DNA of 64,000 bases from Microcosmobacter mediterraneus (GTDB lineage Bacteria; Bacteroidota; Bacteroidia; Flavobacteriales; Flavobacteriaceae): positions 124,001 through 188,000 of the forward strand of contig NZ_JAVRIA010000002.1 of NCBI RefSeq assembly GCF_031846265.1. Reading direction: 5' to 3'. Made by a program: the position numbers and the translations under genes. The notes beneath the pieces are model-generated. The model had not been told where the DNA came from and made no database searches. It was given only the letters and a program-made list of their open reading frames with translations. This document shows positions 18,708 to 27,857 of this stretch, one piece after another (the stretch's first letter is position 1; the number at the start of each line of letters is the position of its first letter).

Positions 18708-19742
18708 ATGAGTAAAAAAGGAATATTATTAGTTAATCTTGGTTCACCAGATTCTCCAAATCCAAAAGATGTAAAACGGTATTTAGGTGAGTTTTTAATG
18801 GATGAACGTGTTATAGATGTGCCTCTCTGGGCAAGAAACCTATTAGTAAAAGGTATTGTTTTAAATACACGACCAAAAGCCTCTGCAAAAGCTTATAAAA
18901 AAATATGGTGGGAAGAAGGTTCTCCATTAATTGTATTATCAGAACGCTTACAACATAAAGTTCAGGGAAAAGTAGATTTCCCAGTTGCTCTTGCCATGCG
19001 TTATGGTAGTATGACTATTAAAAAAGGAATTCAAGAACTGGTAAATAAAGGTGTTGATGATATCTTTTTAATTCCGTTATATCCTCAATATGCCATGGCT
19101 ACAACTGAGACTATACTTGTATTAGCTGAAGACATAAGACAACAACATTTCCCAGATATTAAAATTTCAGACTTAAAAGCATTCTATAATAATCTAGACT
19201 ATATTAAGGTACTTTCAAAACGTATTGCTAAAGAATTAGAAGGTAAAGATTATGAACATTTGTTATTCTCTTACCATGGTGTTCCTGAACGACACATAAG
19301 AAAAAGTGATGTCACTAAATCACATTGCGATCCTAGTCCAAAAAGTTGTGGTAAGTGCTGTGCAACTACATCTCCAGCGCATGAATTTTGCTACAGACAT
19401 CAATGTGTTGAAGTCACAAGACTCGTTGGCGACTATTTAAATTTAAAAGAAGGTACGTACTCTTCCAGTTTTCAGTCTCGCTTAGGGTTTGATCCTTGGT
19501 TAAGACCATATACAGATAGAACGATTGAGCGATTAGGAAAAGAAGGTGTTAAAAACATGGCAATTGTAACTCCAGCTTTTGTTAGTGATTGCCTAGAAAC
19601 CTTAGAAGAAATTGCCATGGAAGGCGAGGAAATTTTTCATGAAGTAGGCGGAAAAGAATTCACAACTATTCCTTGTCTTAATGATGATGACGAATGGGTT
19701 ACACTATTAGCACAATGGATTAATGAATGGGCAAGGATCTAA
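18708..19742 (+). CDS. hemH: ferrochelatase
   Basis: Inserts ferrous iron into protoporphyrin IX, the last step of haem synthesis. The 344 residues include the N-terminal LLVNLGSPDSPNPKDVKRYL, the iron-binding His in LLFSYHGVPERHI, and the C-terminal acidic site PAFVSDCLETLEEI. Between residues about 200 and 230 there is a dense set of six cysteines (SHC, SCGKCC, EFC, HQC) that could hold an internal [2Fe-2S] cluster, as described for some bacterial ferrochelatases. It follows the AraC gene by 5 bases, so the two are co-transcribed. Confidence 0.96.
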   Translation: MSKKGILLVNLGSPDSPNPKDVKRYLGEFLMDERVIDVPLWARNLLVKGIVLNTRPKASAKAYKKIWWEEGSPLIVLSERLQHKVQGKVDFPVALAMRYGSMTIKKGIQELVNKGVDDIFLIPLYPQYAMATTETILVLAEDIRQQHFPDIKISDLKAFYNNLDYIKVLSKRIAKELEGKDYEHLLFSYHGVPERHIRKSDVTKSHCDPSPKSCGKCCATTSPAHEFCYRHQCVEVTRLVGDYLNLKEGTYSSSFQSRLGFDPWLRPYTDRTIERLGKEGVKNMAIVTPAFVSDCLETLEEIAMEGEEIFHEVGGKEFTTIPCLNDDDEWVTLLAQWINEWARI

Positions 19743-19873
19743 TATTATCTCAGCCTCATAGCGATTTCTGAAATTCTTTACTTTTAAGAAGAGTGAAGTT
19801 AAAGTTGTAATCTACTGAATAGATTTAACGAGTTTTACTTATTTTTAATGCACTATAACCAAACCACAACAAC

Positions 19874-22800
19874 ATGCAAAAATCAACTCTATTACTTGCA
19901 ATCCTTAGTCTTTTTATTATTCCTGATATTCAATCTCAAAATATTGATGAGAAATTATATGAAGGTTTAGAGTACAGATTAATTGGTCCTTTTAGAGGAG
20001 GACGAAGTGCTGCAGTAACAGGAGTTCCAAACAAACCTAACTTGTTTTATTTTGGAGCAACTGGTGGTGGTATTTGGAAAACTACCAATGGTGGCCGAGA
20101 GTGGGAAAATATTTCTGATGGCTTTTTTGGCGGAAGTATTGGTTCTATAGCTGTTGCTAAAAGTGATCCCAATGTAATCTATGTTGGAGGTGGAGAAAAA
20201 ACAGTTAGAGGAAATGTATCGTCTGGTTATGGTATTTGGAAAACTGTTGATGCTGGAAAAACCTGGAAATCTATGGGTTTACCAAACTCTAGGCATGTAC
20301 CAAGAATCGCAATTCATCCAACAGACTACAACACAGTATACGCTGGTGTTTTAGGAAATATTTACAAGCCAACTCCAGACAGAGGATTGTATAAGAGTAC
20401 TGATGGAGGAAAAACATGGAATAAAATATTATTTGCAAATGACCATGCAGGTGTTGTTGACTTAATTATTGATCCAACAAATCCAAGAATATTGTATGCT
20501 TCAACTTGGCGTATTCAACGTACACCTTTTAGTCTAAGTTCAGGAGGTGATGGTTCAGCACTTTGGAAAAGTACTGACGAAGGAAAAACATGGAAAGAAA
20601 TTTCCAAAAATGATGGCTTTCCTACAGATACCTTGGGAATTATAGGTGTAACGGTCTCTTCAGTTGACAATCAGCGCGTTTGGGCAATGGTGGAAAATAA
20701 AGATAAAGGAGGCTTGTACAGAAGTGATAATGGAGGAGAAACGTGGACACAAATAAATAGCGAACGTAAACTTCGTCAACGAGCATGGTATTATACACGT
20801 GTGTATGCTGATACAAAAGACGTCGATAAAGTATATGTGCTCAATGTACGCTATCATAAAAGTACAGATGGCGGAAAAACGTTTAGTACTCATAATGCAC
20901 CACATGGAGATCATCATGATTTGTGGATTGCTCCTGAAGATCCTAACAGAATGATTATTGGTGATGATGGTGGAGCACAAGTAACCTATGATGGTGGAGA
21001 GACTTGGAGTACGTATCACAATCAGCCAACCTCACAGTTTTATCGTGTAACTACAGATAATGCATTTCCATACCGAATTTATGTAGCACAACAGGATAAT
21101 TCAACGATTCGCATTCCACACAGAACAAATGGAAGGACCATAGATGAGGACGATTGGGAATCTACAGCTGGAGGAGAATCAGCACATATTGCCATTGATC
21201 CAGAAGATAATGATATTGTTTATGGTGGAAGTTATGATGGATTTTTAACACGTGTAAACCATAAAACCAATACAGTAAGAGCTATTAATGTTTGGCCAGA
21301 CAATCCAATGGGTCATGGTGCAGAAGGAATGAAATATCGCTTCCAGTGGAATTTCCCAATTATATTTTCTAAACATAATCCAGATAGATTATACACGTTC
21401 TCACAACATGTTCATGTGACAGAAAATGAAGGGCAATCATGGGATATTATCAGTCCAGATTTAACAAGAAATGATCCTGAAAAATTAAAATCTTCTGGCG
21501 GACCAATTACGCAAGACAATACCTCAGTTGAATATTACTGTACCATTTTTGCAGCGCAAGAATCAGCGTTACAAGAAGGATTACTTTGGGTTGGTAGTGA
21601 TGATGGATTAATACACCTAACAAGAGATGGTGGACAAAATTGGGAAAATGTTACACCAAAAGGAATGCCTGAATGGATGATGATTAACAGCATTGAACCA
21701 AGTAATTTTGATGCTGGAACATGCTACGTTGCAGGAACTCGCTATAAATTGGGAGACTTTACGCCTTACTTATACAAAACAACAGATTACGGAAAGAGTT
21801 GGACAAAAATCACAAACGGAATTGACAATGAACATTTCACAAGAGTATTAAGAGAAGATCCTAAAAAGAGAGGAATGTTGTACGCAGGAACAGAAACAGG
21901 AATGTATGTGTCTTTTAATGATGGAAAAGAATGGAAACCTTTTCAACTGAATCTTCCAATCGTACCGATTACAGATGCTACAATAAAAGATAACAATCTT
22001 ATCGTTGCAACACAAGGAAGAAGCCTATGGATACTTGATGATTTATCAATCATTCATCAATTATACAACATTAATACCTCGAGTAATATCTTATTTAAGC
22101 CGAAGGATACCTATCGTATGCGAGGCGGAAGTTTTAAAGGAAGTAAAACTTCAGGAACTAATCATCCTAATGGTGTAATTACTAATTTTTATTTACCAGA
22201 AATGGGTGAGAAAGATGTAATTGCACTCACCTATTTTGATACCAAAGGTGATACCATTAAAACCTTCAACACCAAAAACAAAAAGAAAGACAAACTCAAA
22301 GCAAAAAAGGGGTTCAACCAATTTGTTTGGAACATGTCTTACGATGGTACTGAACGCTTGCCAGGAATGATCCTTTGGTGGGCAAGTTTAAATGGTCCTA
22401 AAGCCATTCCTGGAGATTATAAAGTAACATTAAGTGTCAATGGAGATGAAACATCTCAGAACTTTACCATTGTTGCAGATCCTAGAGCAGAGAGTACTTT
22501 AGCAGATATGCAAAAGCAATTTGAATTTGTAAAAGACGTTAATAAAACAATGGATGAAGCCCATAAATCCATTAAAAAGATTCGAAAAATCAATAAAAAG
22601 TTGAGTGCCTTTCAATCTCAGTATAAAGGTAATGACAGTGTTAAAGACTTGGTGGAAAAAGCAAAAGAGCTTTCAGAGAAATTCTCTGATATTGAAAAAG
22701 CATTGTATCAAACCAAAAACAGAAGTGGTCAAGACCCATTAAATTTTCCTATTAGGCTGACCAATAAATTAGGTCATCTAAATTCATTAGTAAGTATGGG

Positions 22801-22963
22801 TGATTTTGCACCAACTGATCAAGATATTGCTGTTAAGAATGAATTGACTTCAAAAATCAATGCTCAACTTAAAGCATTTGACGCACTAGTAGACAAAGAA
22901 ATATCAGAGTTCAATAAAGCTTTTAATACAAAGCAGTTGAATTATTTATTTGTAGAAGATTGA
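19874..22963 (+). CDS. exported BNR/sortilin-type beta-propeller protein
   Basis: A 1029-residue secreted protein beginning with a signal peptide (LLAILSLFIIPDIQSQ). Many Asp-box (BNR) repeats are visible, such as GIWKTTNGGREWENIS, GLYKSTDGGKTWNKI, ALWKSTDEGKTWKEI, GLYRSDNGGETWTQI and HLTRDGGQNWENV. They form one or two large propellers over about residues 30-690. The remainder is a beta-sandwich and a Lys-rich helical tail (about 880-990). Such proteins are often annotated as glycosyl hydrolase or VPS10-like. No catalytic residues were identified, so a binding or scaffolding role is equally possible. It is a stand-alone gene with 131 bases upstream holding no clear consensus promoter. Confidence 0.85.
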   Translation: MQKSTLLLAILSLFIIPDIQSQNIDEKLYEGLEYRLIGPFRGGRSAAVTGVPNKPNLFYFGATGGGIWKTTNGGREWENISDGFFGGSIGSIAVAKSDPNVIYVGGGEKTVRGNVSSGYGIWKTVDAGKTWKSMGLPNSRHVPRIAIHPTDYNTVYAGVLGNIYKPTPDRGLYKSTDGGKTWNKILFANDHAGVVDLIIDPTNPRILYASTWRIQRTPFSLSSGGDGSALWKSTDEGKTWKEISKNDGFPTDTLGIIGVTVSSVDNQRVWAMVENKDKGGLYRSDNGGETWTQINSERKLRQRAWYYTRVYADTKDVDKVYVLNVRYHKSTDGGKTFSTHNAPHGDHHDLWIAPEDPNRMIIGDDGGAQVTYDGGETWSTYHNQPTSQFYRVTTDNAFPYRIYVAQQDNSTIRIPHRTNGRTIDEDDWESTAGGESAHIAIDPEDNDIVYGGSYDGFLTRVNHKTNTVRAINVWPDNPMGHGAEGMKYRFQWNFPIIFSKHNPDRLYTFSQHVHVTENEGQSWDIISPDLTRNDPEKLKSSGGPITQDNTSVEYYCTIFAAQESALQEGLLWVGSDDGLIHLTRDGGQNWENVTPKGMPEWMMINSIEPSNFDAGTCYVAGTRYKLGDFTPYLYKTTDYGKSWTKITNGIDNEHFTRVLREDPKKRGMLYAGTETGMYVSFNDGKEWKPFQLNLPIVPITDATIKDNNLIVATQGRSLWILDDLSIIHQLYNINTSSNILFKPKDTYRMRGGSFKGSKTSGTNHPNGVITNFYLPEMGEKDVIALTYFDTKGDTIKTFNTKNKKKDKLKAKKGFNQFVWNMSYDGTERLPGMILWWASLNGPKAIPGDYKVTLSVNGDETSQNFTIVADPRAESTLADMQKQFEFVKDVNKTMDEAHKSIKKIRKINKKLSAFQSQYKGNDSVKDLVEKAKELSEKFSDIEKALYQTKNRSGQDPLNFPIRLTNKLGHLNSLVSMGDFAPTDQDIAVKNELTSKINAQLKAFDALVDKEISEFNKAFNTKQLNYLFVED

Positions 22964-22996
22964 TCAATACACTTTTATTTTATTAATTAGGAGTTA

Positions 22997-23545
22997 ATGC
23001 AATATTACAATTATATAAAAGCATTCCATCTCATTTTCGTGGTGACATGGTTTGCTGGTTTATTTTATATTCCGCGTCTTTTTGTATATCAGATCGAGGC
23101 ATTTCATAAACCTTCTCCAGAGAAAGAAATTTTAGGTAAACAACTTAAACTTATGGCGAAAAGATTGTGGTATATTATAACATGGCCTTCTGCAATTCTA
23201 GCGACTATATTTGCAATATGGTTGCTTATTTTAATTCCTTCTTGGTTAAATCAAAGTTGGATGCATGTAAAATTAGTATTTGTACTACTGCTTTTTATAT
23301 ATCATTATAAAACACATATTTATTTTAAGCAACTACAAAACGACACTGTTAAAACCTCTTCAAACTTCATGCGTATCTGGAATGAAGGTGCTACATTTAT
23401 TTTATTTGCAGTCGTTTTTTTAGTAATCCTAAAGAATGCTATTAATTGGGTATTTGGAGTTGTTCTAATTATTGTTTTAGGTCTTTTATTAATGCTTGGA
23501 TTTAAACTTTATAAAAGGATTAGAGACAAAAACCCAAATACATAG
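22997..23545 (+). CDS. hemJ: HemJ-type protoporphyrinogen IX oxidase
   Basis: A 182-residue integral membrane protein with about four or five transmembrane helices. It oxidises protoporphyrinogen IX to protoporphyrin IX. The opening YIKAFHLIFVVTWFAGLFYI carries the conserved His11 and MHVKLVFVLLLFIYH carries the conserved Lys92 of the HemJ/UPF0093 family. Annotation pipelines often call such proteins CopD family. The assignment is strengthened by hemA, hemCD, hemE and hemH nearby and by the absence of other PPO genes in the window. An AGGAG Shine-Dalgarno-like sequence sits 4 bases before the ATG, unusual in this window. The kinase gene follows after 46 bases. Confidence 0.85.
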   Translation: MQYYNYIKAFHLIFVVTWFAGLFYIPRLFVYQIEAFHKPSPEKEILGKQLKLMAKRLWYIITWPSAILATIFAIWLLILIPSWLNQSWMHVKLVFVLLLFIYHYKTHIYFKQLQNDTVKTSSNFMRIWNEGATFILFAVVFLVILKNAINWVFGVVLIIVLGLLLMLGFKLYKRIRDKNPNT

Positions 23546-23591
23546 TCTTTGGTTTGATTATTGCTATATTTAAAAGAATTTTAATCGCTTA

Positions 23592-25046
23592 ATGAAACTT
23601 AGAAAGCTCTCTCTTCGTGTACGTATTTTCTTAGCAATGATTTTGCTTATTGTATTGGCTTCTGTGCTCATTGCAGCAGTTGCTATTTATCAATATAGCG
23701 AAGAAACACAAGATTATCATAAACAACGTTTAGAGCGTAAAGAACAAAGTATTAAAACACACTTAGGCTATATACTTAGTGAAACTACGTATCCAAGAAC
23801 CACTGAAAAAGTACCACTTATATTTAAGGAAAAAATATTTGAGATTAGTAACATTCATCACCTAAGAATCAATATTTATGATCTTGAAGGAAATTTATTA
23901 ATTTCCTCAGAAGCAAATATTAGAAATGAATTTGCAGAAAAATGTCTTGATGCCGAAATATTAAACACATTATCCAACACTGCAGAACACCGTTTTGTAA
24001 ATAAGCGTGAAGAAAAAGGAGCTACCTTTAGATCATCTTATAGCTATCTTTTAGATAATAGATCTAAAAACTTAGCCATCATTAATTTACCTTATTTAGA
24101 AAATGATGAGTTCTTAGCAAAAGAACTAGAAGAATTCTTAGAGCGTTTAGCTTATACATATATTTTAATGCTTCTTATCGCCATAGCATTGGCTTATTTA
24201 TTATCTAAATACATAACTAAGTCCATAAAAACAATTGGTGATAGAATTAAGGCCACGCGTTTAGAAAAACGAAATGAAAAAATTAAAGTAGGACAAACAA
24301 GTGAAGAGATTTCTAACCTTGTAGACTCATACAATAGCATGATTGATGAACTCGAAGAAAGTGCCGTTAAATTAGCCAGAAGTGAAAGAGAACAAGCTTG
24401 GAGAGAAATGGCAAAGCAAGTTGCTCATGAAATTAAAAATCCGCTTACACCAATGCGATTGAGTGTACAAAGTTTCCAACGAAAATTTGACCCAACAGAT
24501 TCCAATATTCATAATAAGGTAGATGAATACACTAAGACTCTTATTCAACAAATCGATACGATGAGCTCTATTGCTTCTGCATTTTCAAATTTTGCGAAAA
24601 TGCCTGCACAGCAAAATGAAATGCTAGATGTCGTTGAAACCACAAAACTGGCTTTAGATATATTTAATGAACATTATATTTCATTTGATAGTCAAGAAGA
24701 AAAAATTATAGCAAAATTTGATCGTACACAACTCATTAGAGTTATTACAAATCTTATAAAAAATGGGATACAAGCCATTCCTATTGGTAAAGAAGATCCA
24801 AAAATTAGAGTTCAAGTTATTTCAAAAAAAGGTAATGTAAATATTATAGTTACTGATAATGGTATAGGTATTACAGAAGAATATAAACCTAAGATTTTTG
24901 AACCAAAATTTACAACCAAAACTAGTGGAATGGGATTAGGTTTAGCCATGGTTAAAAATATTGTAGAAACTTACAACGGAAGTATTAACTTTACATCAGA
25001 ATATGGACAAGGCACAACCTTTACCGTTACTTTTCCAAAAGAATAA
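23592..25046 (+). CDS. membrane sensor histidine kinase
   Basis: A 484-residue two-component sensor kinase. Topology is transmembrane helix 1 (about 12-32), a periplasmic sensor of about 150 residues, helix 2 (about 188-206), HAMP (about 206-258), HisKA with the phosphorylated His in VAHEIKNPLTPMRLS (about 280), and HATPase with NLIKNGIQAI (N box), DNGIGI and GMGLGLAMVKNIV (G boxes). The HEIKNPLTP form resembles NtrY-like kinases. No response regulator gene is adjacent, so its partner is elsewhere. The crotonase gene follows after 5 bases, so the two may share a transcript. Confidence 0.92.
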   Translation: MKLRKLSLRVRIFLAMILLIVLASVLIAAVAIYQYSEETQDYHKQRLERKEQSIKTHLGYILSETTYPRTTEKVPLIFKEKIFEISNIHHLRINIYDLEGNLLISSEANIRNEFAEKCLDAEILNTLSNTAEHRFVNKREEKGATFRSSYSYLLDNRSKNLAIINLPYLENDEFLAKELEEFLERLAYTYILMLLIAIALAYLLSKYITKSIKTIGDRIKATRLEKRNEKIKVGQTSEEISNLVDSYNSMIDELEESAVKLARSEREQAWREMAKQVAHEIKNPLTPMRLSVQSFQRKFDPTDSNIHNKVDEYTKTLIQQIDTMSSIASAFSNFAKMPAQQNEMLDVVETTKLALDIFNEHYISFDSQEEKIIAKFDRTQLIRVITNLIKNGIQAIPIGKEDPKIRVQVISKKGNVNIIVTDNGIGITEEYKPKIFEPKFTTKTSGMGLGLAMVKNIVETYNGSINFTSEYGQGTTFTVTFPKE

Positions 25047-25051
25047 ATACT

Positions 25052-25837
25052 ATGATGTCATACAACAATATACTCACTAATTCTAAAGAGGGAATCTGTA
25101 TAATTACCATTAACAGACCAAAAAAATTAAATGCCTTAAACCAAGAAACTATAACAGAATTACACCAGGCTTTTAAAGAAGCTAATGATAATTCTGATAT
25201 TAAAGTCATCATCATTACTGGAAGCGGTGAAAAAGCATTTGTCGCTGGAGCAGATATCAGTGAGTTTGCTGATTTTTCTGTAGAGGAAGGTGAGCATTTA
25301 GCAGAAAATGGTCAGACTTTATTATTCGATTATGTTGAACATTTATCTACTCCTGTAATTGCCGCAGTTAATGGTTTTGCACTTGGTGGCGGTCTAGAAT
25401 TAGCAATGTCTGCACATTTTAGAATTGCTAGTGATAATGCAAAAATGGGTTTACCAGAAGTGTCTTTAGGTGTTATTCCTGGTTATGGAGGAACACAACG
25501 TCTACCTCAACTGGTTGGCAAAGGCAGAGCTATGGAGCTCATTATGACAGCAGGAATGATTGATGCCAATACAGCCTTAAATTATGGATTGGTGAATCAT
25601 GTCACAAAACAAGAAGAATTATTACCTGTTTGTGAAAAAATAGCATGGAAAATAATGCGAAACTCATCTGTAGCTATTGGTGCTGCAATACATGCAATTA
25701 ACGCCAACTATAAAGATGGTGTCGATGGTTTTAAAGTTGAAATAAAAGAATTTGGTAATTGTTTTGGAACTGATGATTTTGAAGAAGGCACCTCAGCTTT
25801 TCTAGAAAAACGCAAAGCTGAGTTTCCAGGGAAATAA
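25052..25837 (+). CDS. enoyl-CoA hydratase/isomerase (crotonase) family
   Basis: A 261-residue crotonase-fold enzyme acting on acyl-CoA. Visible are the oxyanion-hole segment KAFVAGADISEF, NGFALGGGLELAMSAHFRIA and LPEVSLGVIPGYGGTQRLP. The two Glu residues of classical enoyl-CoA hydratases are both present (GGLELAM and LPEVSLG), favouring hydratase activity in beta-oxidation or a similar pathway. It starts at the first of two ATG codons (25052, 25055), 5 bases after the kinase gene. No other fatty-acid gene is adjacent. Confidence 0.92.
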   Translation: MMSYNNILTNSKEGICIITINRPKKLNALNQETITELHQAFKEANDNSDIKVIIITGSGEKAFVAGADISEFADFSVEEGEHLAENGQTLLFDYVEHLSTPVIAAVNGFALGGGLELAMSAHFRIASDNAKMGLPEVSLGVIPGYGGTQRLPQLVGKGRAMELIMTAGMIDANTALNYGLVNHVTKQEELLPVCEKIAWKIMRNSSVAIGAAIHAINANYKDGVDGFKVEIKEFGNCFGTDDFEEGTSAFLEKRKAEFPGK

Positions 25838-25956
25838 TACTATTCTTCCTACAAATTTTGTGAATAACGAAACCACTTATTAACAGTATTAAGGCAAATT
25901 ATTAAGTAATTTTAAAGTCCTACTTTTTAGTAATCACGCTTTAATTTTTTCTTTGT

Positions 25957-27030
25957 ATGTGCTCTAAATCTGTTATTAAAGGGCGTGGTGCCCAACAAAA
26001 TGTCCACAACCGCTTTTTTGAATTAAGCCATGAAGTTAGAGATGATTTCTTAGAGTTTTGCAAACGTGAAGGTGAAGTCGCTGATAAAAATAAAACGCTT
26101 TACTTACCTGTATTTCCAAAAACAATAGTCAATAAAGTTAAGAGTCCAGATGTTGGGATGTTGTATTCTATGAATCCATACCAAGGCTGTGAACATGGTT
26201 GTATTTACTGTTATGCAAGGAATAGTCATGAGTTTTGGGGCTATAGTGCTGGCCTAGATTTTGAACGACGTATCTTAGTTAAAAAAGATGCACCTAAACT
26301 TTTAGAAACGCTACTTAAAAAGAAAAGTTGGGAAGCTTATCCCATTGTTTTATCTGGTAATACGGATTGTTATCAACCTGCCGAAAAACAATTCCAAATT
26401 ACTAGACAATGTCTTAAAGTATTTCTTAAGTACAAACATCCTGTAAGTATTATTACTAAAAACGCATTAATCTTAAGAGATTTAGATATCCTTTCAGAAT
26501 TAGCAAAAGAACAACTCATCAGTGTTAATGTATCAATCACTTCTCTATCTGAAGAAACACGACGAATTTTAGAACCTAGAACAGCTACATCAAAAAAACG
26601 ATTAAACGTTGTAGAGAGATTAAGTGCACATGGAATTCCTGTTAACGTGATGCTAGCACCTATTATTCCCTCTATAAATAGTCATGAAATTTTAAATTTA
26701 GCTAAAACCGTTTCAGAAGCTGGTGCATTATCAATTGCACACACCATTGTAAGATTAAATGGTGCTATTGGTGAAATTTTTACAGATTGGATTAAAAAAA
26801 CCTTACCAGATAGAGCAGCAAAAGTCTTACATCAAATTGAGAGTTGTCATGGAGGTAATTTAAACGATAGTCGTTATGGAAAACGTATGCGTGGCGAAGG
26901 GCAAATTGCAAAACAGATTAATGCTATGATGAGTTTAGCCAGATTAAAATACTTTAAAGAAAAGTCTATGCCTAAGTTAAATACAACTTTACATGAACAG
27001 TATAAAGATGGACAGATGAGACTATTTTAA
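25957..27030 (+). CDS. PA0069-family radical SAM protein
   Basis: A 357-residue radical SAM protein. The cluster-binding motif is CEHGCIYCYAR (CxxxCxxC) near residue 75, preceded by the family marker KGRGAQQNVHNRF at the start and followed by ISVNVSITSLSEETRRILEPRTAT. It resembles SplB (spore photoproduct lyase) and DNA-photolesion-like enzymes in overall layout. The substrate of the PA0069 family is not established to my knowledge. It is a single gene with a bidirectional terminator just downstream. Confidence 0.9.
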   Translation: MCSKSVIKGRGAQQNVHNRFFELSHEVRDDFLEFCKREGEVADKNKTLYLPVFPKTIVNKVKSPDVGMLYSMNPYQGCEHGCIYCYARNSHEFWGYSAGLDFERRILVKKDAPKLLETLLKKKSWEAYPIVLSGNTDCYQPAEKQFQITRQCLKVFLKYKHPVSIITKNALILRDLDILSELAKEQLISVNVSITSLSEETRRILEPRTATSKKRLNVVERLSAHGIPVNVMLAPIIPSINSHEILNLAKTVSEAGALSIAHTIVRLNGAIGEIFTDWIKKTLPDRAAKVLHQIESCHGGNLNDSRYGKRMRGEGQIAKQINAMMSLARLKYFKEKSMPKLNTTLHEQYKDGQMRLF

Positions 27031-27032
27031 AC

Positions 27033-27060
27033 AAAAAGTGAGCCAAATGGCTCACTTTTT
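27033..27060. terminator. bidirectional rho-independent terminator
   Basis: A 12-base perfect stem AAAAAGTGAGCC / GGCTCACTTTTT with an AAAT loop, flanked by A and T runs. It lies between the ends of the convergent radical SAM gene and the minus-strand gene at 27094. Confidence 0.88.
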
Positions 27061-27093
27061 CCTAAAATAAAAATAACTAAATACAACTTCACA

Positions 27094-27660
27094 TTATAGT
27101 GTAAAGTATTCTTTATAAACTCTTCCGTTTGCTTTTACAATAGTTTTATAATTTCCTTTTTTTGTTTTGTCTAATTGAAGTACTCTATTATATTCAACTC
27201 TATCTTTAAGCGTTTCGCTGTAAATTACTTCGTCTTCAAAATAGATTATTAATTCAACAGATTTAGTAGTAAAATCTAATAGAGACACCATAAGTTTTTG
27301 AGCGTCTTGCCTTATTACTGGCTTAAAAAAAACTCTTTCAGCTCGCTCAATAAATACAACTTCATTGTTAGCAATTGCAAAAGGTTTTACTTTTATCTCA
27401 AAATCCTTTACCATTTCAAAAGTATATAATCCATCTTCTAAGCTTTGTAAATTAAAGATATGTTTAATCTCATCTTCAGAAATAATCTGTTCTGTTGAAA
27501 AAAGCACTTCACCATCTAAATTTTTGATGCACGTTTGGTTGTTTTTCTTTTCTGTCTTTACACTTTTATCAACTGTAATAGTTGACTGATTTTTTGCGTA
27601 GCCTATGTCTGTTCCTAACAGCAATACTACCATAGTTAATGTCATTAATGTTTTCATCAT
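27094..27660 (-). CDS. hypothetical exported protein
   Basis: A 188-residue protein with a signal peptide (LMTLTMVVLLLGTDIGYA). The mature part is beta-rich: CIKNLDGEVLFSTEQI, DGLYTFEMVKDFEIKVKPF, SVELIIYFEDEVIYSE, KGNYKTIVKANGRVYKEYF. The pattern of short strand pairs recalls secreted immunoglobulin-like DUF3244-type proteins of Bacteroidota, but I do not recognise a named family. Transcribed alone; a CAAACATA (27688-27695) gives a minus-strand -7-like TATGTTTG box. Confidence 0.7.
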   Translation of the reverse strand: MMKTLMTLTMVVLLLGTDIGYAKNQSTITVDKSVKTEKKNNQTCIKNLDGEVLFSTEQIISEDEIKHIFNLQSLEDGLYTFEMVKDFEIKVKPFAIANNEVVFIERAERVFFKPVIRQDAQKLMVSLLDFTTKSVELIIYFEDEVIYSETLKDRVEYNRVLQLDKTKKGNYKTIVKANGRVYKEYFTL

Positions 27661-27857
27661 CGTTAAGTATTAATAGATTTAACAGTACAAACATAGATAG
27701 TATGGCTAATAATTAAAACAGCTTTATTGACCAATTTATGTTCTATTTTTACTTTGAATTGGGTTAAATATTAAATTAAGGTTAATTTAGAACATATTTA
27801 AGGTAATTCTATATATCATATTGAAATACCTTTGTTATAATTTTGAATAAAATAGAT

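Noticed and set aside
20660..21019. 119-codon open frame on the minus strand inside the BNR-protein gene
   Set aside because: Shadow of a strongly coding plus-strand gene; composition is Ile/Ser/Cys-rich with no recognisable domain.
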